A stretch of 20,562 nt of DNA from assembly GCF_947255005.1 (NCBI RefSeq), contig NZ_CAMYFI010000041.1:1-20562 (forward strand). The letters run 5' to 3'. Source of the DNA: an uncultured Tessaracoccus sp. (GTDB lineage: Bacteria; Actinomycetota; Actinomycetes; Propionibacteriales; Propionibacteriaceae). Below are positions 6,352 through 13,863 of this stretch, piece after piece (positions within the stretch are counted from its first letter, which is position 1; every line of letters starts with the position of its first letter). Below the pieces are notes generated by a model, which made no database searches, was not told the origin of the DNA, and saw nothing but the letters and a program-made list of their open reading frames with translations. A program made the translations under genes and the position numbers.

Positions 6352-7785
6352 CTAGTTCCCGCCGGGGGTTCCCGGCTCACTGATCGAGCGCACATGCTCC
6401 AGTGAGAGGCTGGTGCCCTCGGCGAGCCCGTCGGGAATTTGCGACAGCAATCCGCCCGGGACGGGGACGGGGGTGACGTCCTTGTAACCGAGGGCGGCGC
6501 GGGCCCCCGTCGTAGGAATGGCGTACTTCTTATGATCCGTGACGAGGAACGCCACGGTGTCGTCTTCCTTCGACGACGCGTTGCGCAACAGCGCGCCTGT
6601 CAGCGTGGGCATCTCGATGTAATCGAATGCGTTTCCGACGGCCACGCGGAAGGTCGACGGCAGTTTGGGGGTGTCGTCGCCGTAGCTGATGGTGGGGGTT
6701 TCCGGGTTCTGGGCATTCCACGTTGCGCACACGGATTTGGATTCCACGCTCGAATCCTGCGGGGGTCCGACGGGGCGGTCCCACGGCACGTCGGCGCTGC
6801 GGCGATCAGGCAGGTTGAAGCGGTCAATCGACTTGAAGTCGCGCGAGCCGAGCGTCCGCACCGCTCCCGCGTTGCCCTGGTGATACTTCTGGATGAGCGC
6901 GTCCGCGTCGAGGTAGGAGATGCGCACGATGCCCTCGGCGGTCTGCACGAAGTATTGGTCTTGGTGTTCGTTGTTCGGCGATGGCGCACGCCCGATGTCG
7001 CCGCGCGCCATGCCCGCAATCCAGCGACCGTTATCGTCGCCGAGACCCTGAATTTCGAGGGGCTGGATGGGCAGGCCCTCGGGCATCGCTGCGATCCAGG
7101 CATTGCCGACGGGGATGCGCGGCAGATCGGTGACCATGGCGAGGCCGCTGTTCGTCGGGTCTGTCCACAGGCGGTGCTTCTTGCCGCCGAAAATGAGGTA
7201 CTCGGAGCGGTCCGAGTGCTGCGCGACGAACGCGAAGCTGGAGGAGGCCGGGTTGGGGGCGTCGAAGTCGAGCGTCACGAAGCGCTCGCCGCCCAGGTTG
7301 GGTTCCGTTGAGCACATCTTCAACGGGTAGGCGGCCATGTTCTTCGGGTCGGGCAGCTGGCGGGGTGCGCCGGGAATGCCCTCCATCGGGGCTTGTTCGA
7401 GGCCGCTCAGCGCCTCGGTTTTCACGTTCGACGTGTTGGGCACGTCGCCGCCTCCATCGCCGGCGGCCTTCAGCCGGGCGGAGGCGACGTCGGCCATAGG
7501 AACGAGCATGTCGCCCTCCTCGCTGTAGATGAACAGCGCGCCCGACTGGGTGTCGGAGATGACGACGCCGGTGCTCTTCCAGTTCGGGTTCGAGCCCGGC
7601 TTGATGAGGCCGAGGAGGGTGTAGCCGGCTACCAGGACGATGCCAAGCAGGACCGAGACGAAGGTGGCCATGCCGACGCGGCGCAGCGGGGGCGTGGGGT
7701 CGTCGGGGTCGCGGTTGATGAACGAGGCGATCATCCGCCGCGACGTGAACGACTGCGCCTTGAGGAGGTCCTTGCGTGTCGCCAT
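6352..7785 (-). CDS. eccB: Type VII secretion protein EccB
   Basis: 477 residues from the chosen ATG (MATRKDLLKAQSF); a GTG four codons upstream is possible but has no ribosome site. Short cytoplasmic N-terminus with the conserved pattern QSFTSRRMIASFINRDPDDPTPPLRR (about 11-36), one transmembrane helix at about 39-61, then a large extracytoplasmic domain. Two cysteines in KMCSTEPN and SVCATWN fit the conserved EccB disulfide. EccB is a core subunit of the ESX membrane complex. It is divergent from eccE across about 130 bp and precedes the esx operon on the same strand. Confidence 0.93.
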   Translation of the reverse strand: MATRKDLLKAQSFTSRRMIASFINRDPDDPTPPLRRVGMATFVSVLLGIVLVAGYTLLGLIKPGSNPNWKSTGVVISDTQSGALFIYSEEGDMLVPMADVASARLKAAGDGGGDVPNTSNVKTEALSGLEQAPMEGIPGAPRQLPDPKNMAAYPLKMCSTEPNLGGERFVTLDFDAPNPASSSFAFVAQHSDRSEYLIFGGKKHRLWTDPTNSGLAMVTDLPRIPVGNAWIAAMPEGLPIQPLEIQGLGDDNGRWIAGMARGDIGRAPSPNNEHQDQYFVQTAEGIVRISYLDADALIQKYHQGNAGAVRTLGSRDFKSIDRFNLPDRRSADVPWDRPVGPPQDSSVESKSVCATWNAQNPETPTISYGDDTPKLPSTFRVAVGNAFDYIEMPTLTGALLRNASSKEDDTVAFLVTDHKKYAIPTTGARAALGYKDVTPVPVPGGLLSQIPDGLAEGTSLSLEHVRSISEPGTPGGN

Positions 7786-7915
7786 TTCTACTCTCACTAT
7801 CTGACGGTGCGGGCCCAGATTAGCCTGCGAATGGTGCGAGAGCGACGTTGGAAGTGCAGTGAATGCGCCGTCAAGGCTCTAGAGTTACGCACGGAGACGG
7901 TCTCGAAAGGACGCC

Positions 7916-9094
7916 ATGCTGAAGTCTGCTCCGGCTGCGAAAACGCACATGCCGCTGCGCGCCCACTCGACGCGGTACATCCCCCTCGTGGTGTGTTGGC
8001 AGATCATTATCGTGATTGCGCTCGCGCTGGCCGCGCTGCAGCAGCCCTGGGCGTGGCTGCTCGCTGGGGTGACGTTGCTCCTCGGGTTGCTGTTGACGGT
8101 GCCCGTCAATGGCCGCACCATTCCGCGTACGATTGCCCACCGTCGGGAGTTCGAGCGACGCAAGAAGCGGTTCAATGTGGCGCCCGACCAGCCGCAGGAT
8201 CTCGTGCCGTTGGCGCAATGGCTGAGCGAGCTCGAGATTACCCAGATCAAGGATGCGCACGACGGTGAGATCGGCGTCGTCGCGGACGGGAACTCGTGGA
8301 CGGGCATCGTCGAGCTCACGTCGGACCTGAACATGTTTTCCGACCGTGGCAACCTCCTCAACCTCGACGAGCTGGCGCAGCTGACGAAGCAAGACGACGT
8401 GATCTTCGCCGGCATTCAGGTGGTGACGTTCACCGTCGGAGCGCCGACGCGGGCCATGCTGCCCGCCAACTCGCCCGCCATCGCGTCGTACTTGGAGATT
8501 TTGGGCGACGAGTACCCGCCCCCCGCGGTGCGGCGGACGTGGATTGCGCTGCGGCTCGACCCGCGCCTGTGCTTGGAGGCCGTGGGGCGTCGCGGGCTCG
8601 GGCAAAACGGCGTGTTCGCGACGCTGCGGTTCGGGCTGCACCGCGCGCAGGCCATGTTGAAGCGTCAGGGGATTAGCACCGAACCGCTCGACCCGAACCA
8701 GATTGCCGACGTGCTCGCCACATGTACGGGGGTCGGCCCCGACCCGCGCGAGGAGCGCAGTCGCGAGGAGTGGGGCAAGTGGATCTGCGACGGGCTCACT
8801 CACGAGGCGCGCGAAGTGAGGCATTTCGGTAGGGACGCGAGCCAGGGGTATCAGGCGCTGCTCGACGCCGTCGCCGCCGCGCCAGCGATGATGGCCATCA
8901 CGTCGTACACAGTCTCGCCCGGCGAGCCAGCGCACGGCGCGGTCCGGCTCGTCACAAACAACGATGATCAGGCGCGCGACGCCGACGAGGCCGTGCAGAC
9001 GGTGCTGCCGCCGTGGGTGAGGCTCGGGCCACGTGGGGGCTCGCAGGTGCCGGGATTGTTGGCGACTGTGCCGTTGGGAAGGCAGGTGGACTGA
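7916..9094 (+). CDS. eccE: Type VII secretion protein EccE
   Basis: 392 residues. Two N-terminal transmembrane helices (about 22-41 and 46-63) are followed by a cytoplasmic domain. The block QWLSELEITQIKDAHDGEIGVVADGNSWTGIVEL (starting near residue 101) is the recognisable EccE core. EccE is a peripheral subunit of the ESX inner-membrane complex. The ATG is preceded by AAAGGA at a suitable distance. Its stop codon overlaps the next ATG (TGATG), implying translational coupling. It is divergent from eccB. Confidence 0.88.
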   Translation: MLKSAPAAKTHMPLRAHSTRYIPLVVCWQIIIVIALALAALQQPWAWLLAGVTLLLGLLLTVPVNGRTIPRTIAHRREFERRKKRFNVAPDQPQDLVPLAQWLSELEITQIKDAHDGEIGVVADGNSWTGIVELTSDLNMFSDRGNLLNLDELAQLTKQDDVIFAGIQVVTFTVGAPTRAMLPANSPAIASYLEILGDEYPPPAVRRTWIALRLDPRLCLEAVGRRGLGQNGVFATLRFGLHRAQAMLKRQGISTEPLDPNQIADVLATCTGVGPDPREERSREEWGKWICDGLTHEAREVRHFGRDASQGYQALLDAVAAAPAMMAITSYTVSPGEPAHGAVRLVTNNDDQARDADEAVQTVLPPWVRLGPRGGSQVPGLLATVPLGRQVD

Positions 9095-9750
9095 TGTCGT
9101 CCGAAACGTTGCAGGCGCTCGCGCCCGGGCGGGAGTCGGTGGAGTCAGTGGTGAGCACCGGGCCTTCGGGGCTGCTGCTGGGCAGGGGGCCGGGTGGGCC
9201 CGTCGCGGTGCGGTTGTTTCGCCCGCAGCCCACGCGGCTGTATCTGGCTGTGCCCGAGTACATGCGGTGGTTGATCGCGTTTCGCGCGGTGTGTCTGGGT
9301 GCGCACCTGTCCGTGCTAGCCGAAGACCATCGCGAGTGGCTGGCCCTGGCCGACACCATCCGCGCGTGCGGAGGCACCGTCGATCTGCTGCGCGACACCG
9401 AGAACGTGCCTGGACAAGGGCGACCGTTTAGGCCGAGCTTCATCATCGACGACATGGATGCCATCCAGCCCACCTATCAACTGGGTGCGTGGCAGGCGAT
9501 CGCGCGGATCGGCGACCCGTCGGAGAGCAAAGCCGTCGGCGAGCTGCGCAACAGCGACATCGCCATGCTCACCCCGCTGGATAGCAAGTCGAGTGAGAAC
9601 ATCCGACGGGCCTACGCGCTGCCGTCTTCGCAGGTGAAGGGCGCTCAGGACCTGGGTGAGACCGAGGTCGTGCTCGCCAGCGTGCGCCGCCTGGCGCGGG
9701 TGGTCGTTCCCCCCGGCCCGATGGAATACCGCATGCTCTTCGGCTCCTGA
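9094..9750 (+). CDS. EccE-coupled protein, likely degenerate P-loop fold
   Basis: 218 residues, no confident family. The start ATG overlaps the eccE stop by one base and is preceded by a purine-rich site, so it is almost certainly co-translated with eccE. The central part (47-120) reads PTRLYLAVPEYMRWL, AFRAVCLGAHLSVLAEDHREW, GGTVDLLRD, and RPSFIIDD. This follows the strand-loop-helix-strand order of FtsK/EccC-type ATPases, with the Walker A loop replaced by VPEYMRW (53-59) and FIIDD (116-120) in the Walker B position. No signal peptide or membrane helix is seen. I infer a cytoplasmic accessory subunit of the ESX complex without ATPase activity; this is not proven. Confidence 0.75.
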   Translation: MSSETLQALAPGRESVESVVSTGPSGLLLGRGPGGPVAVRLFRPQPTRLYLAVPEYMRWLIAFRAVCLGAHLSVLAEDHREWLALADTIRACGGTVDLLRDTENVPGQGRPFRPSFIIDDMDAIQPTYQLGAWQAIARIGDPSESKAVGELRNSDIAMLTPLDSKSSENIRRAYALPSSQVKGAQDLGETEVVLASVRRLARVVVPPGPMEYRMLFGS

Positions 9751-9769
9751 CCGCTTCCCCTCGTCCGCC

Positions 9770-9824
9770 GTTGGTTGAGCCGCCCGCGCAGCCCCCCCGT
9801 TGGTTGAGCAGCGCCGCGCAGCCC
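9770..9824 (+). repeat. Two truncated GGTTGAG hairpin copies
   Basis: TTGGTTGAGCCGCCCGCGCAG and TTGGTTGAGCAGCGCCGCGCAG-like left halves occur in tandem, each followed by a run of C and lacking the right arm CGAAACC. They appear to be decayed or partly deleted copies. Confidence 0.65.
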
Positions 9825-9826
9825 CC

Positions 9827-9864
9827 GGTGGTTGAGTAGCGCCGAGGGCGCGTACCGAAACCCC
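9827..9864 (+). repeat. GGTTGAG/CGAAACC hairpin repeat, copy 7
   Basis: Forward copy with inner stem GCGCC / GGCGC closing on GAG. The right arm reads GTACCGAAACC. Confidence 0.8.
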
Positions 9865-9876
9865 GCGAGGCCAGAT

Positions 9877-9911
9877 GGTTGAGTAGCAGGCGAAGCCTGC
9901 GTATCGAAACC
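9877..9911 (+). repeat. GGTTGAG/CGAAACC hairpin repeat, copy 8
   Basis: Forward copy with inner stem GCAGGC / GCCTGC closing on GAA. The inner stem differs in sequence from neighbouring copies but pairs perfectly. Confidence 0.85.
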
Positions 9912-9921
9912 CACCGCCCCC

Positions 9922-9960
9922 GGTGGTTGAGCCGGCCCGAAGGGCCGAGTCGAAACCATC
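9922..9960 (+). repeat. GGTTGAG/CGAAACC hairpin repeat, copy 9
   Basis: Forward copy of the GAGCCG subtype, inner stem CGGCCC / GGGCCG closing on GAA, outer stem GGTGGTT / AACCATC with one G-T wobble. Confidence 0.85.
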
Positions 9961-9986
9961 CTCCACATCCTTAGTACCCAACTGGA

Positions 9987-10069
9987 AAACTGCAAAACTC
10001 GCCAACAGTGGCACCGCTCACGCGTGATTGCCGCAGGAGGCGTTCAACTGTTGGCGAGTTTTGCAGTTT
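9987..10069. repeat. Long perfect palindrome, family C
   Basis: 23-bp perfect arms (9987-10009 and 10047-10069, core CAAAACTCGCCAACAG) around a 37-nt loop. Only one copy of this arm sequence is in the window, but its architecture matches family A. No T-tract and no open frame are associated with it. Confidence 0.9.
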
Positions 10070-10076
10070 GGCGGCG

Positions 10077-10117
10077 GGTGATTTCGAATCGCGGGCTGTG
10101 CCCGCGGCTCAATCACC
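10077..10117 (-). repeat. GGTTGAG/CGAAACC hairpin repeat, copy 10 (GGTGATT outer stem)
   Basis: Reverse-orientation copy. On the minus strand the outer stem is GGTGATT / AATCACC, a third compensated variant, with inner stem CGCGGGC / GCCCGCG closing on ACA. Confidence 0.85.
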
Positions 10118-10139
10118 GGATGGCTGGTGCTGACTACCG

Positions 10140-10179
10140 GGTGGTTGAGTAGCGAGTGAAGCTCACGTATCGAAACCTC
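10140..10179 (+). repeat. GGTTGAG/CGAAACC hairpin repeat, copy 11
   Basis: Forward copy with inner arms GCGAGT / GCTCAC around GAA, which pair with one mismatch and one G-T wobble. Confidence 0.8.
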
Positions 10180-10188
10180 GTCAACCCC

Positions 10189-10227
10189 GGTGGTTGAGTA
10201 GCGCCGAAGGCGCGTATCGAAACCACC
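10189..10227 (+). repeat. GGTTGAG/CGAAACC hairpin repeat, copy 12
   Basis: Forward copy with perfect 7-bp outer stem GGTGGTT / AACCACC and inner stem GCGCC / GGCGC closing on GAA; the best example of the element in this window. The whole stretch 9751-10320 contains repeats and palindromes only and no credible gene. Confidence 0.9.
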
Positions 10228-10248
10228 ACTGAAATGACGGTGTCGTCA

Positions 10249-10298
10249 ATAAGGAATGTGGGATTCCACCGAAAACGGTGGAATCCCACATTCCTTAT
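10249..10298. repeat. Long perfect palindrome, family B, copy 2
   Basis: 23-bp perfect arms (10249-10271 and 10276-10298) around a 4-nt loop AAAA. The arms match copy 1 at 78-123 except for A-to-T on the left and the matching T-to-A on the right. It begins 23 bp beyond the eccD stop codon and could stop eccD transcription, although no T-tract is present. Confidence 0.9.
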
Positions 10299-10320
10299 CG
10301 TCAGATGGGCTTCGCACCCC

Positions 10321-11730
10321 TCAGAAGTTGAAGAGGCCCCGGAACCAGACGTAGAAGTTCAGCACGCCCAGCATGAACGGGACGATGCCGATGATCGCGA
10401 GCCACTCGAAGATGTCACCCCAGCGGCCCCAGGTCGGTGACAGTACCCGCTTGTACCAGGCGGCCGAGTAGTGCGCGAAGAGGTAGCCAATGAGCAGTGT
10501 GATGCCGAACAGCACACCGAGGCCCACATAGCTCGACGTGAGGCCGTAGGCGATGGACACAAGCCCGAGCCCAAAGATGATTGCTCCGCTCAGCACGAGC
10601 GCCATGCGCTGCGTCAATCCGACGAACGCACGCGCGCGCAGCAGGAATGCCAGGCCGACGCAGCTGATGAGGGCCACGGCCCACCACGTGCCGTTCGTAA
10701 TCGTGATGAACGCGACAGCGACGGCGGTGGCGCTCGTGCCCATGAGCATGCCGCCGAGGAGTCGGTCGGCGAAGAGCGCGCGGCTCACGATGTCCGACTG
10801 GACGGGGGTCTCGTCGGCGAGCATTGCCTCGGTCGTGACGGGAAGGTTCGGCAGCGCGATGCCCGCGATCTTGTAGCTGAGCGACGGCATGAACGTCGTG
10901 ATGAGGGCCATCACTGCCATGGTTCCAGCGGCGACCTTGTCGTCGTTGCCGTAGTTGAGCGCCATCACCGACGAGGCCGCGAGCATGAGTGCCCCGAACA
11001 GCGCCGCGGCGAATAGCGGCATGGTGTGCACGCGCGCGGCGAGCGCGTTCGATGCTGCCGCGAGCAGTATGAGCGACGACGCCATGAGGATGTGGATGTG
11101 GAGGGCGGCCTCGGTGGCGATGACGTTCGGCAGATCCCATCCGACGAGGGCCGCCAGCGCCACGCTGATCCAGGCCAGCACGGTCGCCGTCGGTTTTTCT
11201 CTGGCGGCGCGCGCCAACGACACCGCAGCGATGAATGCGCCGAACGACAGCAGCGCCGTCGCGATGAGCACGAGCCCCTGCACGAGGCGGCGTTCGTCGG
11301 AGGTGCCGAGCATGAGCAGCAGCGGTATGCCGAGCAGTACCGCCGAGAGGCAGATGAGGCCAATCATGCGTGAGTGGCGGTGTTGCCACGAGGGGCGGGA
11401 GTTGGTGGCGCTGGCGACAGCGTCGACGACGTCGTCGAAGGCAGCGTCGGGGATGGCGTTCTCGCGTTGGCGCAGGTGGAGCGTCTCCCCGTCGCGGATG
11501 CCGAGCTTACTGATGGGGGCGTAGAGGTCGAAGGGGTCTTGCCCGAAGCGTTGCAGCACCCACGCGTGGACGGCGTCGGTGGGGGTGTTCGACTCGAGAC
11601 CGGCGAACTTGAGGATGCTGGGGAGAAGTTCGCTCAACGTTACGGAACCGGGGAGGGCCAAGTCCACGCGCCGCGCCGACGAGATGATCGTGACGCGTGC
11701 GAGGTCTTCCTCTTGCACAGGGATGCTCAC
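10321..11730 (-). CDS. eccD: Type VII secretion integral membrane protein EccD
   Basis: 469 residues. The N-terminal ~80 residues (ARVTIISSARRVDLALPGSVTLSELLPSIL, split across about 11-40, ending ETLHLR) form the ubiquitin-like YukD-type domain of EccD, followed by a linker and about eleven hydrophobic helices from about residue 122 to the end. EccD is the channel-like membrane subunit of the ESX complex. The start is a GTG; no ribosome site precedes it, but a TAATGT -10-like box lies 8 nt upstream, fitting a leaderless mRNA. It stands alone on the minus strand, separated from the other ecc genes by a repeat cluster on one side and by lacI, exporter and nuclease-like genes on the other. Confidence 0.93.
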   Translation of the reverse strand: MSIPVQEEDLARVTIISSARRVDLALPGSVTLSELLPSILKFAGLESNTPTDAVHAWVLQRFGQDPFDLYAPISKLGIRDGETLHLRQRENAIPDAAFDDVVDAVASATNSRPSWQHRHSRMIGLICLSAVLLGIPLLLMLGTSDERRLVQGLVLIATALLSFGAFIAAVSLARAAREKPTATVLAWISVALAALVGWDLPNVIATEAALHIHILMASSLILLAAASNALAARVHTMPLFAAALFGALMLAASSVMALNYGNDDKVAAGTMAVMALITTFMPSLSYKIAGIALPNLPVTTEAMLADETPVQSDIVSRALFADRLLGGMLMGTSATAVAVAFITITNGTWWAVALISCVGLAFLLRARAFVGLTQRMALVLSGAIIFGLGLVSIAYGLTSSYVGLGVLFGITLLIGYLFAHYSAAWYKRVLSPTWGRWGDIFEWLAIIGIVPFMLGVLNFYVWFRGLFNF

Positions 11731-11738
11731 AAGAGGTC

Positions 11739-11744
11739 ACATTA
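11739..11744 (-). promoter_or_regulatory. Possible -10 element for eccD (leaderless start)
   Basis: TAATGT on the minus strand fits TAnnnT and ends 8 nt before the GTG start of eccD. No ribosome site is seen and no good -35 box is found. Confidence 0.35.
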
Positions 11745-11853
11745 GTTGCCCGACGGGTTCAGCACACCTTGACAGGGGGATAGCGTCGGGCGTCAGCGCG
11801 TCGGGTCGGGAATTGGGGCGGTTGGAGGGCCGGTTGGCGACCCCCTTGCCCAG

Positions 11854-11859
11854 TAGGGT
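11854..11859 (+). promoter_or_regulatory. Possible -10 element for the LacI-type regulator (leaderless start)
   Basis: TAGGGT within CAGTAGGGTG ends 8 nt before the ATG. The same 10-mer precedes pheA at 20416-20425. A TTGACA at 11769-11774 in the same intergenic region has no convincing partner box at standard spacing. Confidence 0.35.
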
Positions 11860-11867
11860 GCCTTGTC

Positions 11868-12884
11868 ATGGGAAGCGTGAACCTCAAGACGATTGCGGAG
11901 CAGGCGGGTGTCTCGCTGGCGACGGCGTCGCGGGTGCTCTCCGGCAGCGACTACCCCGTGAAGGACGAGCTTCGCGAGCGGGTGGAGCGAGTGGCGGCCG
12001 AACTCGATTACGTGCCGAACGCCAATGCCCGCGGGCTGCTGCAGGGGCGTTCGCAGACGGTCGGGGTGCTCGTCGGTGATGTCTCCGACCCGTTCTTCTC
12101 GACGATGATCGGCGGCATCCACGAGGTGGCGGCGAAGGCCGGCTACATGGTGACCGTCGTGAACACGTACCGCGACCCCGGCAATGAGCTCGACGTGTTG
12201 CGCCGGCTGCGCGCCCAGCGCGTCGACGTGATGATCGTCGCCGCATCGGGTTTGGATGACCCTATTCACTCCGAGGCGCTTGAGAAGAGCCTGGCGGCGT
12301 TCGTGAAGGGCGGTAATTCAGCCGTGCTGATCGGGCCGCACGAGGTGAGCGCCGATCTGAGCGTGTCCAGGATCGACGTCAACAACCGCCTCGCCGCCCG
12401 CCAGGTGGCGGAGCATCTGCACGAGCTGGGGCACCGTCGGGTGGCTCTCCTCGCCGGTGAGACGAACCTGCTCTCCATGGCCGACCGCGTCGCCGGTTTC
12501 CGCGACGTGTTCGGCGACGAATTGGTCGTCCGACGCGCCGCCCCCACCCGCGACGGCGGCCACGACGCGTGCGTCGAGCTACTCGACTCCGACGACGCCG
12601 GGCTGACGGCGATCGCCACCACCGCCGACCAGATGGCGTTCGGCGTGCTTGCCTGCCTGCGCGAGCGGGGCATCTCTGTGCCCGAACAGATGTCCGTCAC
12701 CGGCTTCAACGACATCGAGTTCGCCCGCGACACCGTGCCCCCGCTCACGTCGGCGCATCTGCCCCTCGACGAAGTGGGCCGCCTTGCCATGGACATGGGT
12801 ATCAAAGCTCTCGACGGTGTGCCCAGCCGAGTGGAGCTCACACCCGAACTGCGCGTGCGCGGCACGACGGGAAAGGCCGAGTAG
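11868..12884 (+). CDS. LacI family transcriptional regulator
   Basis: 338 residues, typical length. The N-terminal helix-turn-helix is LKTIAEQAGVSLATASRVLSG (split at about 6-26), with the hinge-type sequence DYVPNANARGLLQGRSQTVGVLV (about 47-69) leading into a periplasmic-binding-protein-like effector domain (DPFFSTMIGGI, RIDVNN, LGHRRVALLAG, TGFNDIEFA). The family usually represses sugar-use genes and binds a palindromic operator; the effector cannot be told from sequence. No sugar catabolic genes lie nearby, so its target may be elsewhere. It is divergent from eccD across 137 bp and convergent with the exporter gene. Confidence 0.93.
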   Translation: MGSVNLKTIAEQAGVSLATASRVLSGSDYPVKDELRERVERVAAELDYVPNANARGLLQGRSQTVGVLVGDVSDPFFSTMIGGIHEVAAKAGYMVTVVNTYRDPGNELDVLRRLRAQRVDVMIVAASGLDDPIHSEALEKSLAAFVKGGNSAVLIGPHEVSADLSVSRIDVNNRLAARQVAEHLHELGHRRVALLAGETNLLSMADRVAGFRDVFGDELVVRRAAPTRDGGHDACVELLDSDDAGLTAIATTADQMAFGVLACLRERGISVPEQMSVTGFNDIEFARDTVPPLTSAHLPLDEVGRLAMDMGIKALDGVPSRVELTPELRVRGTTGKAE

Positions 12885-12890
12885 CTGGGC

Positions 12891-12983
12891 TCACACCAGG
12901 TCGCGCTTCCACTCGACGAGGTAGAGCGCTTCCTGGCGGGCGAGCGGTTGCTCTTCGAGATGGAGAGGGCAGCCGCCCAGCAC
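12891..12983 (-). other. Possible small ORF or gene remnant
   Basis: A 30-codon frame from a GTG encodes LGGCPLHLEEQPLARQEAL followed by YLVEWKRDLV. The composition looks protein-like rather than random, but there is no ribosome site and no recognised family. It lies in the 109-bp gap between the convergent lacI-type and exporter genes, directly after the exporter stop codon. It may be a small protein, the tail of a decayed gene, or chance. Confidence 0.2.
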
Positions 12984-12993
12984 CTCAGCTGAT

Positions 12994-13848
12994 CTACCGC
13001 GGGCGCCGCGCGGCGCGCACGACGAGCACGTTGGCGACGCAGATGATCGCCAAGCCGGCAATCTCGAGCGCGCCGAATCGCTCACCGAGGATGATCGCGC
13101 CCCACATCGACGCGGTCACCGGGTTGATGGACATCATCGTCGATGCGACGTTCATCGGCACGCGCCGGAGCGCCAGAAGATCGCAGGCGTACGGGATCGC
13201 CGACGAGAGCACCCCAGCCAGCACGGCGAGGAGGAGCACCGTCGGGTTGAGATGTGCGGGCCTGGTGAAGATCAGGTTGAGGGGGATTAGGACGCTCAGC
13301 CCGATCACACTCGCCATCGCCGACGGCGTCAGGCCCTCCAGCTGTTGGCCGGCCTTGCGCGTGGCGAGGAGATAGAACGCCCAGCCTGCAGCGGCGGCAA
13401 GCGACCACAGCACTCCGGGAACGTTGACGTCGCCGGTTGGGTCCGTCACTAGCACCATGCCCGCCGCGGCGAGCCCGGCTGCCAGCCAGCCGGGGCGGCT
13501 GCGGGCGGTCAGCACCGCGAGCGTGATGGGGCCCATGAGCTCGATGGTGACCGCCAGCCCAACGCCGATGTGGGAAAAGGCCAGGTAGATGGTGAGGTTC
13601 ATCGCCAGCAGCGGCGCGGCGACGAGTGCGCCCCACCACCATTCTGCGAGTCGCGCGCGGCGCAGATGCTTCCACGCCAGCGGGATGTGTACGCACGCCT
13701 GCAGCGTGTAGCGGGCGAGCACCACGCCATACACGCCGAGCGTTGGAATGATCGACGTGCCGATCGACGCCCCCAGCTGCACCGACAGCGCACCGAAAAT
13801 CAGTAGCAGCACCCCGGCAGTGAACGGGGAGAGGTTCGGGCGGGACAC
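12994..13848 (-). CDS. EamA/DMT family transporter (RhtA-like)
   Basis: 284 residues with about ten hydrophobic helices in two EamA repeats, the usual form of the drug/metabolite transporter superfamily. The segments LSVQLGASIGTSIIPTLG, IELMGPITLAVL, GWAFYLLATRKAGQQ and SSAIPYACDLLALRRVP resemble RhtA-type threonine/homoserine exporters, though the substrate is not certain. The start is a GTG (MSRPNLSP) without a strong ribosome site; ATG alternatives would lie well inside the first helices. A family A palindrome starts 16 bp upstream of the start. Convergent with the LacI-type gene. Confidence 0.87.
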   Translation of the reverse strand: MSRPNLSPFTAGVLLLIFGALSVQLGASIGTSIIPTLGVYGVVLARYTLQACVHIPLAWKHLRRARLAEWWWGALVAAPLLAMNLTIYLAFSHIGVGLAVTIELMGPITLAVLTARSRPGWLAAGLAAAGMVLVTDPTGDVNVPGVLWSLAAAAGWAFYLLATRKAGQQLEGLTPSAMASVIGLSVLIPLNLIFTRPAHLNPTVLLLAVLAGVLSSAIPYACDLLALRRVPMNVASTMMSINPVTASMWGAIILGERFGALEIAGLAIICVANVLVVRAARRPR

Positions 13849-13863
13849 GGTCTCAGCGTAGAC

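Noticed and set aside
6174..6395. N-terminal extension of the first WXG100 frame
   Set aside because: It would give an abnormal 175-residue protein overlapping eccB. The downstream ATG has a ribosome site and gives the family length.
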